Assembly (NCBI GenBank): GCA_013397115.1
Contig: VWZW01004108.1
Coordinates: 992,001 to 1,056,000, forward strand
From: Edolisoma coerulescens
Lineage: Eukaryota > Chordata > Aves > Passeriformes > Campephagidae
Length of the DNA: 64,000 nucleotides
Direction of reading: 5' to 3'
The notes beneath the pieces are model-generated. The model saw only the letters and a program-made list of their open reading frames with translations. It was not told where the DNA came from and searched no databases. Of the stretch, positions 36,733 to 48,753 are shown in pieces (the stretch's first letter is position 1; the number at the start of each line of letters is the position of its first letter). Both the position numbers and the translations under genes were made by a program.

Positions 36733-39700
36733 AAGCTTAATTGAAAGGGTAGTGAGAGGCGAGTGTGTAGCAAGGAGCAAGTGTATCTCACAAGAAAGTA
36801 TGTGCTTCAGAAAAATAGACCAGAACAGGTCTTCACTGAGGCATTTTCAAACCTTTTCAAAAGTGAGGTGTCCCTGCAATTAATTAAGCGTTACTCTTCA
36901 GAAGTCATAAGTCTGTACAAAATCGTTCCAGCCATAATAGCATATGCAGGAACAAGCAGTCACTAGCATCCATACTTCGAAGCAAAACCAAGCTGAAAGC
37001 CTTTTAAAAAAAGGATCTTCAGGTATAAGGGATAATAATCTTTTCCCAGGGTAGAGGAGCAGCTAAGTAGCCGCTCTTCAGCAGGAGCTGAGAGAAAAGT
37101 CTCATAGGATTAGGACCTCACATTAAAAAAAGTCTGAGAGCTCATAAATCAAACTTGTAGGTGTATAATGTGATTTTTTGAATATTAAACAGAAAGCAGG
37201 CTGGTTTCATCAGAGCTAATTTATATTCCAATCAAATTATTCTATCACTGAATTTGAAATATTAGTCATAGACGCAAGATAGCATCCGATGAAGTCATAC
37301 TGCAATTTCTCTTTTAAAGCCCAAATATTCTGTTTGTATTGGGCACCTGCAAAACAGCAATTTATTTCAATTATCTGCCATAAATAATCCATTACGACTG
37401 AGTAAAAGACTATGTACATTTTAATGAACTCTTCCAGCAAGTGCATCCTTTCCTTTGATTGTTGAGGCAGTGTTAGATGCTTGATGGGAAAGGGAAGGAG
37501 ACCTCTGCTCATGACTTCCTTCTTACTTCTTGCTACACAGAGACAGGTTTTAATTCTTTTTCCAAAAATTTGTTTCTAATAAGCAATTGCAAGAAGGAAA
37601 AACCTTCTGTAAGAATTGGATGGCTGGTGAGAAGGGAGCAGCTCAGCCCTGAGTCCAGGGGCTCTCAGGTGCATCCTTCCAACTAGAAGAAACCACCACA
37701 CTCACCAAATGCTGCCTGCACACACACAAAGCCCTTGCACATAACCACCCATCAATTCCAGCTCACCCAAGCTGCCTTGCCACCCCCAGGCTTCCTCCAG
37801 CTCACCCACCACCCGTGGCACACTGCCCAGCTCCACAAACTCCTGACCCTCTCTTAGCTGTCTGGGGAATGGGTTCCCAGATGAGAAGCCTGTCTAATTT
37901 TGGGCTCTCCTGTCAGTCTTTCATGAGCAACCAACTTCTCTCAATGCTCCACCTTTTATTCCATATGTGCAAGTAGCCTTTGATTATCTCTCTTATCTAA
38001 ATATGGTTTCAGTACGATGGAGTCAAGTGGATCAGTTATTTTTGGCAGAGGCCATCTCTATTGTGTTGAATTGTGCTGCTGAAAATGTTCAGTACAGCTT
38101 TGCCAGACTGGTGGGAGTCTGCAGTGTGTTGGGATATATTGGTTACTACATCTGACTGTTTTCATCAGTTGCAGGGACATAATGGTCAAAATGTAAGCAT
38201 GAAGGAGATACTGATACCTAATCTATTATCTATATATGCATGTACGACTGTCTGAATACATGTAGGTGTATGTGGTTTCTCCCTGCACTGCAGAGTTGCC
38301 ATAAGTAATCAGATGGTGAGAGCTGGTCCCTGCCATCCTGGACTCCAAGGCCCAAGTCCCTCTGCTGGGAAGAGAATGTGGGTGTTGAAGGGAACATGCA
38401 GAGCCAAGCAGGCAATGCCCCTCCTTTTGTTTTAATCCAGTGGTTCATCCACATCCCCTAGCAAGGTTTCCCTGTGATTTTAGAAACAGCTGTTTTGATG
38501 GAGGCAATTCCTACATTAACCATGGTTTTCAAAATTGTCAGGACTAGAACTGTGTGCATGTTGCTTTCCACCTCTCACCAAGCAGCCCTTCACATATTTA
38601 TGGGCTAAAGGACCTCCCACAGATGTAACAGGTTTTTTGTGTTATGAAGTGAATAACAATAATAACTGAGCTCTGTGTGGAGCTGTCTTTACTGCCTCTA
38701 TTCCAAGCCTTTCAGATTGCACACTGTATTCTGGTTTGGCCATTTGGAAATGTTGCACAGCTTTTTTTCTAGGGAGGAGGCCAGGGACGTGACAACCAAA
38801 TGGGTTGTCACAGGTCTGGAGTTTGAGTACAGGGCAGGCTTGAGGGCAACAGGCACCAGAGGTGGTCTGTCCTGCAGAGATGTCACACACTGCAGGGATA
38901 AAAATTTTTGTATTGGCTTGGTCAGAGCAAGTACCATGGCAGGAGCTGCAGCCTGGGCAGTGACAGCTAAGGAAGCCTGATTTCTCCTCTCCATGATACC
39001 ATGTTTGCTGCAGCGTGTTTTCTACCATTGGTTGAGCCAAGGGAAAAAATAATGAAAAGACACTGTGTCAGTGGAGGAAAAAAATTGCAAATGTCAAGAC
39101 AGAAATGGGTTGAACCCATTTGTAGTGTGCCACACAGAGGATGTGCTTAGAGCTGTGCATTATGGGGTTCAGGTCACAGAGAGCTGCAAACAGAATGATA
39201 GAGAGCACAGTTTTACACAGTATGATACTCTGACAGTAGCACATTTACAAACAAATTAGTTAAAAATGTCTGAAGGACAATCAGCTTTTACAAACTGGGC
39301 CTCATCTCCTGCTGATAGTTTCCTTTGGGATTAGTATGGCATGCAAAATGATACACTGCATTGGAGAATAAATTTATGAAGTTTAGCAATGTAGGTCACA
39401 TTGCAGGAAATCATAAATGTCTGAACATCGCTCAATGGCCATTCAGTCAACTGCTCAAAGCAAAATGGGAAACTGAACAGTGTGTAGTTGTCTCTAGTGA
39501 GAACCAGGGAAAGTCATGATATGATATAAAACCCTTTAGGTCCTCCATCCATATGTATTTCTTTTTTTCTTCCTTTTTGCTTGCCACTTCAGAATTAAAA
39601 TTTTTTGTCCATATCAACAGTGACAATAAAACCAATGTGATTTTTGCTACTGCTACTATGAACTATAATAAGTCTGTTGGGTGGCTCATGAAAGGTGTGG

Positions 39701-39887
39701 CAAAAATTTAGGGAATCAGAAGAGTTCAAATGGTTGAAACTTGTATAAGTAGTCTAGTTCTAAGGAACTAGTTTCATTGTGAAATTATTTTTGTATGCTT
39801 TCAGCCAGCCAGAAGGATTTAGGCTATTTGCTTCTTTTTTTTTTTTTATTTGGTTTGAAGGAGTAAGGAAGAGGTTTTTTAAAGAAC

Positions 39888-40330
39888 ATTTCTAGACCTA
39901 GTACTTGCAAGGGATTCCTTTAGCTTTCTGGGTCTAGAAGCTGCTAGAAGCCTGAGATCCAGATATTTAGGACTTCACTAGAGATGTCAAGGGTCTTTCT
40001 GAAGGCATCTAGGATGTTTTAACATATGGGGCCTTTCTAGATCTACCACTTTTGGAGCAGTCCCCTGCAGTCCGTGGCTTCTGGAGCATGGCTAGAGAGC
40101 CACTGGATCTTTCTCCTTGAATAGTTTGGAAGCCTTTTAGAGCTTTTTCTTAGACCCTACCTAGCATTTCTGTGGAGCCCTTTGAGCCTTGCTAGCTAGG
40201 CCTGGAACCATTCTAGGCCTTTCTAGATCTAGAACTCAGCTACTGAAAACCAAAAACTATTTATTGATCTGATTAGGAACCTGTTGCGGAACAAATTTTA
40301 GGTGCGCTTTTAAAATCTCTTTTCTAGAGC
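39888..40330. repeat. CTAG-rich decayed repeat field
   Basis: Fifteen CTAG tetramers fall between 39892 and 40327, where about two would be expected by chance. They sit in recurring words such as tttctagatcta, ggtctagaagctgctagaag, gagccttgctagctagg and agagccttttt/gaagccttttag. This looks like an old minisatellite with a CTAGA-rich unit, now too diverged for a clear period. Confidence 0.6.
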
Positions 40331-43300
40331 CTTTTTGGAAGGCAAGAAAAGTCAATGCCTCTCCTGCATCCGAGTGTATCCATTCCAGGCTTGAGATATG
40401 TTACTGTGTCAAGTGGTAGTTCTTGAATTTTGCTTAAAAAAACATTAGTCCTAAACGTTATCCTTGTAAGCTGTTCTGGCACAGTCTGACAATGCATATC
40501 CAAATATGCATCACAGCAGTAACCAAAGCCCTGAGCTGACAGAAATTTAAAGCAGAGTGCCTGCTTACAGTCTCAGACTAGAATCAAATGTCCTCCAGTG
40601 CATTTTCTTGTATTTAATCAACATAAATGCTCACACAGAAGGGTTGCTGCACAGAATGCAGTTGTCTTGTTTGTTCTGCAAAATGCAAGGTGCCTGATTT
40701 TTTTCTGTTAGCTGTTTGAAGTCTTACAGCAGTATGTGTTTGCTTTCCGTGCAGCACCACAGCTAGTTTGATTGCATTCATTTTCCTCAGCTGAAAGATC
40801 TATTGTGTAAATACTTGTGAAATATCAGTTACAGAAAATCCTCTTGTGATAATAATTGATCTTGGTGCTAATTTCTGTAAAAGTAAGGACTCAAATTACT
40901 TCTGTTGCTTTTTCTGCCTGCCATTTTTATATCTATGAGAAAAAAATATATAAAGATAATCATGAAGCTTTTCTATAGCTGTTTTGCTTTAACTCTCAGC
41001 TACAATTTAGTAAAGAATTAGTTCACTCTTACAATGGATTTTAAAAAGCTGTTACTACTGAATTGCATAACATTGTTGGAATTTGCCATAGAAGATGCCC
41101 CACCATAAACATGAATTGCAGGATAGCTACTTTTCCCATCCTATTTTCTTTCCCTTGCAGAAGTCATATTTTATATGGCTATATGACTTATAAACATAAT
41201 AGTTTAATGGTGTAACTCTTAAGGGAAAGCTTAAACCACAGAAGCAAATTCGTATTTTCTTGTGAGAGCTGTGGAGCTGGCATTTGTTCTGATCCTTGTG
41301 GGAAGGTGTTTCACAGCCCTGATCTGGCTGAGGAGCAGTCTTTGCTCCCACATCTCAACTGGAAACCTGGCAGCAGCTCCTCGTCCTTTGCTTCCCCAAG
41401 TCCCACTTTCTGCCCATGCGTGGAGTTAAAGGAGCTCTGCCCTAAGGAGCAGAGTTGTTGTCAGAGGTCAAGATCCTGCAGAAACAGGCAGTTTCTTGGG
41501 CACAAATCTGCAGGAAGTTTTAATTTCAATAATTTAATTTAAATTTTCATTTTGAGTTGGTTCAGAATTCAGGACAGAGTCTGAGTATTTGGGTGATATG
41601 TTCACAGTGGCTGATGTTGCTGGAAGGCAGGGGGTTTGCCTTTTTCAGTTTTGGAAATTTCATTTTATGTATCCTTTCATCCTCTCAGCTTTCAGGCCAG
41701 ATGCTTTTATGAACCTCAGCAGTTATTGGAAACAAAAGACACCATAACGTGCTAGCTCCAGCCCCTCACTGTTCTTAAACAGCTCTTAATTACTGTCTCA
41801 ATTAAAGCTTTTCGAGATACTACTTTCACCTTATCTGCATTGGCAGCACACTGGCTTTCTGTATCCAGAACTTCTGAGCCCAAAATGGAAAGATGAAGCC
41901 AAAACTTAAGATTTATGCAACCCCACTTTTGTGCCATCTTGTCTGACAAGCCCCAGGACCTGGAACTGCAAGTTACAAAGTGAGGCAGAATGGAGCCAGT
42001 CCTGTTATTAGCTAGATTTCCACCTGGTCCCATTCCCTCCTTTTGGCTGTGCAAATTATCTGCAGCAGCATGTTTGGAGGACATCTATTCCCACTCCAGC
42101 ACTGGAGGAATGTTTGGGTTAGATTCAAATTCATGGTCTATTTTGAGATATTTTAATTGAAGAGTCTAAGATTCCTCCTCTCAGAGGTACCAGTCTGCTC
42201 TAAATACTTTATAAATTCCTTCTGGGCATTTAACAAAGTGTTTCTTTCTTAGCCTGTGTAAACCATGGGTACCATGTTTAAACAGACTTAAATGGCTTAG
42301 CAATCTAAGTCCCCTTGATTTTCATAGTCAGTGTGCTTATGTGATGCCGGATAATATTCCCTCTATTGTTAAATAAAGACGATTTGAAAACCGTTGCCGT
42401 AGAAATCAACTTTTCCTATCAATTTAGTAGACCCCAGATATGGTCTTTGAAGTTGTGAAGCAGTAAAATATAATAAGGAATTATGAAACAAGAAGAGAGC
42501 TGGGAAATGAGAGCACAGGAAGTCTTGTGGCGAGTGAAGCAAAGACAAGCAGTGAAAGCTGTTGAAGTGGTGCCTTTCCTTCGTGCTCCTGCAGCGAGTC
42601 CCTCATCAGCTGGAAATAATTGGCAGCAAAAGCAGGTTGACAGGGAGACTCTCTGAGCCAAGATCCTGAAGAGCTGGTGGCCTCAGACCTCTGAGCTGCA
42701 TCTGTAAATGTGCCACAGCTGCTTTCCCAGCCCAGGGTAGAAAACAGCAGCCATTAGGCTGTAAAAGTCATTTATTCAGGTTTTTTGCTGGGAATAAAGG
42801 AGTGCAGAGAGCAACATTTGTGAAGTCTAGGGCAGGGACTGCTAGAGCTGAACTGTAAAATTCTGGATTTTATGCTATGCAGCATCAGAAGCAGGAGAAA
42901 CAAAGGCTCATCCAGTGTGGAATGAGGCTGTAATCCCACCGTAGGGAAGGATTCCCCAGTGTCAAACCACAGGAACTGAACTGTGTCTCTGTGTGCTGTT
43001 AAGAAAGGAGCAAAGCTGATGAGGGGAGCTGACAGTGTCAGTGTCAACAAAAGGAAGAACCCAGAGTGAGAGCAAACTGACAGAAGATGATGAAAAAATA
43101 TCTGTGATTGTCAACAGGAAAAAAATAGAGAGAAATAAATGTAGTGAGACATCCTGTAAAGAGTTCAGGGAAGCAGAACCAGTTTCCTTCAGCCTTGTAA
43201 ACTACCGGCTCACTCCTAATGGTCTGCCTGTGTGAGTCCTTCCTTGGAGCCATTTCTCTCCCAGGAGGAAGGAGAAAGAAGGGTTTAGGCAGGAAGAGAG

Positions 43301-43380
43301 AAAAATGCTATTTAGAAGGACATTGTGGTGAGTAAAAGGGTTTGGCATGGAAACAATATCTGAAGTGAGTATAAATAGGA

Positions 43381-43628
43381 CCCATGGGAATGGCATGAAG
43401 CTGTGTCAGGGGAGGCTTAGGTTGGATATCAGGAAAATGTTCTTCACCCAGAGGGTGGTCAGGCACTGGAACAGGGAAGTGTTCATAGCACCAAGCCTGA
43501 CAGAGTTCAAGGAGCATTTGGATAATGCCCTCAGGCACATGGTGTGATTTTTGGGGCTGTGCTGTGCAAGGTCAGGAGCTGGACTCGATGATACATGCAG
43601 GTCCTTCTCTCTCAGGATATTCTATGAC
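43381..43628 (+). mobile_element. CR1 LINE fragment (3' end, sense)
   Basis: Contains gaagctgtgtcaggggaggc, ttaggttggatatcaggaaa, ttcttcacccagagggtggt, gacagagttcaaggagcatt and ggagctggactcgatgat, ending in attctatgac, the CR1 3'-terminal octamer-type sequence. A stretch between ctggaacaggg and agtgttcatagc is shortened against the consensus I remember. It is 5'-truncated. Confidence 0.92.
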
Positions 43629-44332
43629 CCTTAAGATAAATAAGAGGAAATTTAAAAAACGAAGTTAGCAGCAAAAGAGAAATACCCAAGAGGCTATGAG
43701 CCAGTCTGCAAGTGCATATCGTAGAGCTGAAGAAAGGCAGAGGTAGCATAAACAGAAGTGCTTGAAGCTGAGCAGCACAGATAGGAAGTAATCCATCAGT
43801 CAGGACTATCAGAAAAATGTTGGCATGAATTTCATGCTACTACATGAAATTGAATCAAAATAAACAAGCAATGCATGGCAAGAAATCAAAGCAATGGTGA
43901 AGCTTTCTAGGGATTTATGCAGCTTCTTTTAATCCATGATAAATGAAACTTATCCCAGTGAAATTTACCCCCACAACCAAACAGTTAAGCTCTTGAAACT
44001 GGCATTTGCAGACAAGGATAAATTTTTCACTCTTTACTTGTCTTACTTTGATATGAGCAGTATAAATTGTTTGATACAATTTGTTTAAAACAGTACGAAA
44101 AATGGCACAGCCATCAAATGCCATGCAAAATGTGTGGAAAATTTTATCCATATGGTCAAAACCAAAAGTGAAAGCAATGTTCTGCACAATCTGACCTGTG
44201 GATATGTGTACATCTTCAGGCATGTATGGTTAAGTTTATGAGTGTGGACTCTCCTAGGAGTGCCACTGGGCAAAAAACTCATGCTATTTATTTAGTTGTC
44301 AACCTTTGCTGTGGGAAAATGAAGTGGGTTTG

Positions 44333-44670
44333 TGTGGCAAGGTTTTAGTAGCAGGGGGGCTGCAGGGGTGGCTTCTGTGAGAAGCCCCCATGTCCAGTGG
44401 ATCCAAGGCCAGCTGGCACCAAGATGGACCCAACGCTGGCCAAGGCATCAGCAGCAGTGGTAACACCTCTGGGATAATGTGTCTAAGAAGGAGAAAAAAG
44501 CGTCCTCAACAGAGAGGAGTGAGAATATGTGAGAGGAGCAGCTCTGCTGACACCTGGGTCAATGAAGAAGGAGGAAGAGATACTCCAGGTGCTGGAGCAG
44601 AGATTCCCTTGCAGCATGTGTTGCAGCCCTTGGTGAGATCTCCTGGTGAAAATTCAGTTAAACTAAAGCC
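44333..44670 (+). mobile_element. Probable avian endogenous-retrovirus LTR remnant
   Basis: Starts TGTGGCAAGGTTTTAGTAGC and continues gggggctgcaggggtggctt, accaagatggacccaacgct, cacctctgggataatgtgtc and gagtgagaatatgtgagagg. I recall this arrangement from a high-copy bird repeat with LTR-like features (TG start, TATTTAA-like box before a start region, here degraded to gtgtctaag). The 3' end is not clear. No internal retroviral genes are seen. The family assignment is tentative, and an open frame across it is not a host gene. Confidence 0.4.
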
Positions 44671-47600
44671 ACCTTAGTGCACTTTGTGTTTTCCAGAACA
44701 CTTGACATGAAAAAATGTATTAGAAAGCCAGACCAGTGGGTGTTTATTTTGCACTTCTCAAACCAGAGATGTATTGTTAGATATAGCTGGAGTCTTTATG
44801 TTGACAGTTAAATGCTGAATTCCCAGAAAAGCTGGCATGTTAATACTTACATGCAAAAAGTCTCATTGCTCAAGGGTTCACTTGTTTTGTCAATGTTTTC
44901 CATTGCATGTACTCAGTCTCCCGTGAACCAAACCAGAATTGTCACCTGAAAATTTTAGTCTGTGAAGAGTAAACAAACCCTGGCTGGTTGTTTATAATGG
45001 GATAATCAGCAATGCGATTTCTGGTCACTGCTCAAAAAAAAAAAAGCCCCATTAAATATAAGAAAAAAATGCTTGGAATTGGCCCAATTTTGAGCTAGAA
45101 AAAACATATACATATATGGGAAAGGACTTTTTTACAGGGACTTGTGAAGTACTGCTTCAAATTAAAAGGTATATTAACTGATTTAATATTCTAACTCTAA
45201 CTGAAGTGTTGTCTGGAAGAGCTTTGTGGTAGGCACAGTGGTATGAGACTAAAATCGAGGTGCTTCTCTGTAATATGTTTATTGCCTTTGAATGAAGCAC
45301 AACTGATGGTTTGGTCACAGAAGCTGCCAGAGGGCAGCTTGCTTTAACGAGACGTAAACAGCCAGTGACTTTTCAAGGTAACAGTGAACCTGAGGGTGCA
45401 GTTACACTTCAGCTTAAGCTGATTTAGGTGATTAGTTTTTCGCCAGCAATCTGTCCTGAACCTGCTCTCTGTAGGAACACATAAACTGGCCTTGCTGCTG
45501 GGGACTGCACTGGGAGAAGGGATGGGCTGGGGCAACACCAGTTTAAGATTTCATGAAGGCTAATCCTGACAAGAACATTGCAGGTTTTTTTCTAAATCTG
45601 TGAAATTCTTGTTCAAATTAGGAGTGCTCAGTGATTTGTGTTATTGTGTATGTTTGATTTTAATTGGGCTATTTCACCTTTTTTCTCCTCCAATTTCAGC
45701 AGCATAAGCTTGAAGTGCACAGCAGTTGGTTTTTATGCTGCAATCTCCAGACAGGTGTATGCTACCTTTAATATTCAGGTGAAATTAAATCATGGATACA
45801 TCCATGACTGCTTTAAACCGCAGAAGGGGAAGCTGTAGGAATAACCTTCAGTAAGCTTTGCAGAGCAGAGAGCTGGGCAGCAGTTCTGGTGTAGTAACAA
45901 AAATTGTTTCGATGTTTCCAACTAAAATTTTATTTATTTTTACCTCACTGCAGCTAGTTTTACAGATGTGAGCAGTACAAAAGCAAATATGCTTGCAGTT
46001 AACAGCTGTAAAGCTTTTGGCACATTGCTTAAAGTTAAATGTGCCGCTGCATAAGAGTTTCTTCTATCTCAGTAAACCAAATCAGCCTCAAATAAACCAG
46101 AGTTGTTTAGGCCCAAACCAGTCTGTGTTTATCTGCAGGACACCAGACATACCTTCACAGTGGGAGGAATTCACATTATTTGCTGGGCAAAGGCAATGTA
46201 GCTAGCCCACAAAGGAAAACCAGCTATCAAGACATGGCAGGTGCTAGGCAAGGTCATTATGGTAAAATAGATAGTTTCGTCCCAGATTTTTGATTGGGAT
46301 AATCTAGTTACAGTTAATCAAAGATTATTTTTACAGCAATGCCATCTGTGGAGGCCCTTAAAGTTGAAGGTGTCTGCCATTAAAACTAATCCATGTATTT
46401 TGGTAGAACAGTCAGTTATTCTGCATTAAAAGGTGCATTGCAAATACGGTTTTTTTCCGAGTTTCCTGGAGAAAGCCTTGTAGAGATTTTTCTGTTAACT
46501 GAAGAGTTTTATTTGGTGTCCCAGTGAACTCTCAGCTGAAGCAAGAGCTAACAGTGGTGTGCAAACCAGCCTCAGAGCAGTGGGTGGAACCCAGGCAGTC
46601 ACACGTGCGCAGAAATCAGCACTGTTATAGGAGGAATCTGTTTCCAACTGTTTTACCACATTTATCATCATTTGGAAGGACTTGACCACCTGGTTCAGAA
46701 GAAATCTTGAGCCCAATAGCATTAGTCCTAATGCCAGTTATGATGCTGTCTGGTCAAATGGATTGGGCACAAGGAGGAGTTGGATTGCTCCGTGAGCCTT
46801 CATAATTGTGTGGCAACCACGCAGGATGAGACACGGCAGCCGCAGTGCCCTCCCATTATTAAAACATCAGTTACCAAACCAGCAATGTACTTCTGGAAAT
46901 GAGATTATTCAGGAAATATTGCTGCTTGAGAAAGGGAGAGACTTGGCCTCGAGCCTGGTTCCCGAGCTGACCCCAGGCAAGCAGGTGGCTAGTGATGGCC
47001 ACACACTCCACCATATGGTATTCCTCAGTGCGGAGCATTGTGTTAGCATCAGCAGTCTCTACATTCATAGTGCTTTTAATTAGCACAGTGGAAAAATGAG
47101 CAAAACTAGCATCAAAATCAGTAAGTGAAATAGTAAAAGCTTCTGTGACATATAAAGCATATAAAATTGTTACATTTTAGGCTGGTAATTATTGTCTTCT
47201 GATGATTGAAATATTTAAGCCAGAAAAATTCCACTCAGATAAAAGCAGCCATCTCTTCATGAGGGATAACAACTAAAGCGTCCTGAGACAGACAAAAATG
47301 TGATCTCTTGCAATCTCAGAGGCTCAGTTGTTTTCTGACCTTTCCAGAGGCAAGCTGGAGTCCCAATCCTCCACTGGCCATGAGCTGGGGAGAGGGACCA
47401 GCCTGCTCTGTTGTTGTTTCCCAGTTCAGCAGTCCTGCGCTGCCTGTTGAGCTTTCTCAGCAGAAGGAGTTTGAAGCTCTGGCCAGCACATGCTGCAATC
47501 AGCAGCCTGTGAACTGGTTGCCTTTCAGGTTGACAGGCAGCCGCAGTTTTAATTTGAAGCGTTTTTAATTCCTCCAGATCACAATGCAGCAGGTATCAGA

Positions 47601-48386
47601 TGAGTGAGGTCATTTTTCGGCTATTTCCTCCAGCTTGGTTTGAAGCTTTGTTTGGTCGGCACTCTCACCTGCATGGAGAAAGGCAAAGAGCTACACTTAA
47701 GTGTGATGAATTTACTTAATCCGTGACTGAAATAATGAATTCACAAAGCAAAATCATTATAAATAATTAGGCTTGGCTACTGTATCATACAAAGTATGAT
47801 ATGTTGGTGTATTATTTTGTTAAGAAGCATAAACAAGCTTGTATTTCTTGTGGCATATAGGTCTTATTAACATTTTTTGCTTAGTAAATAAATAGTGGAA
47901 GTGCGTCCTACTCTTCTAGTATGTCATTTTCCTTTTGTGCTAACAGGCAATTAAAGTGTTACGACATTGACAACCTCTCACTGTTTTCCACTCTGCCAGC
48001 ATTGACTGCAACCTTGAAACAATAACATTCAGACCTAGAAAATTTTCTGGCTGATGTTGCATGACATGAAGTGTGTGTTTTTATTTGCGTGACTGCATAG
48101 GTATAATAAAGTTCCCGCTTTAATGGACTTGTGCAAATACCTCTCAGAGGGTGCTAAATTACTTTTCAAATCAAATTTTGTTCCACACTGGAGTGGGACC
48201 TCAGAAAAGAGTATGCTTGTTGAAACTTGTTCCAAACCTAATTAAAGGTACTAGAGAAGCGGTGCCGAGAGAATCTGCCAGGTGTCTTGATGATGTGATC
48301 AGAGATGGTTGAATAAAACTGCCATACTGCCCTAATCATTCTTTTTCCCTTTTTTTTCCCTGCCTTCCCCTTAACGTTTTTTCCAG

Positions 48387-48753
48387 GTGCGGTTAGAGTG
48401 GCCAACAGACCTCACAGTGAACCCTCTGGACAATTCACTGTATGTCCTGGACAACAACATTGTCCTGCAGATCTCCGAGAACAAGCGTGTGCGGATTATT
48501 GCGGGGCGCCCCATTCACTGCCAGGTGCCCGGCATTGACCACTTCCTGGTGAGCAAGGTGGCCATCCATTCCACCCTGGAGTCAGCCAGGGCCATCGCCG
48601 TGTCCCACAGTGGAATCCTCTACATCGCAGAGACGGATGAAAGGAAAATCAACCGCATCCAGCAGGTCACAACCAATGGCGAAATTTCTATCATTGCTGG
48701 AGCCCCGTCAGATTGTGACTGCAAGATTGATCCTAATTGTGATTGTTTTTCAG
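48387..48753 (+). CDS. TENM1: TENM1 coding exon 9 of window (NHL blades and cysteine cluster)
   Basis: Exon of 367 nt after a T/C-rich tract (48342-48386) ending ttccag; donor TCAG|gtaagg. Enters in phase 0 and leaves one base of Gly-608. It encodes VRLEWPTDLTVNPLDNSLYV, LDNNIVLQISENKRVRIIAG, RPIHCQVPGIDHFLVSKVA, AIAVSHSGILYIAETDERKI, NGEISIIAGAPSDCDC and KIDPNCDCFSG. Two further NHL repeats are clear (WPTDLTVNPLDNSLYVLDNN and ARAIAVSHSGILYIAETDE). The CDCKIDPNCDC cluster probably forms intra-loop disulphides. Codon use is distinctly more GC-rich than in exons 3-8. No N-glycosylation sequon is present. Confidence 0.98.

Larger units (their letters stand above)
30411..48386 (+). other. Long TENM1 intron between exons 8 and 9
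   Basis: 17976 nt, the longest intron in the window, GT..AG. Holds CR1 pieces (31492-31725, 43381-43628), an LTR-like remnant (44333-44670), a palindromic MITE-like relic (36663-36732), a TGTC microsatellite (34445-34467) and a CTAG-rich field (39888-40330). Remaining stretches are AT-rich without recognised features. No nested gene is supported. Confidence 0.85.

Noticed and set aside
44390..44677. 95-codon open frame
   Set aside because: Falls inside the LTR-like remnant and shows no protein similarity I can recognise.
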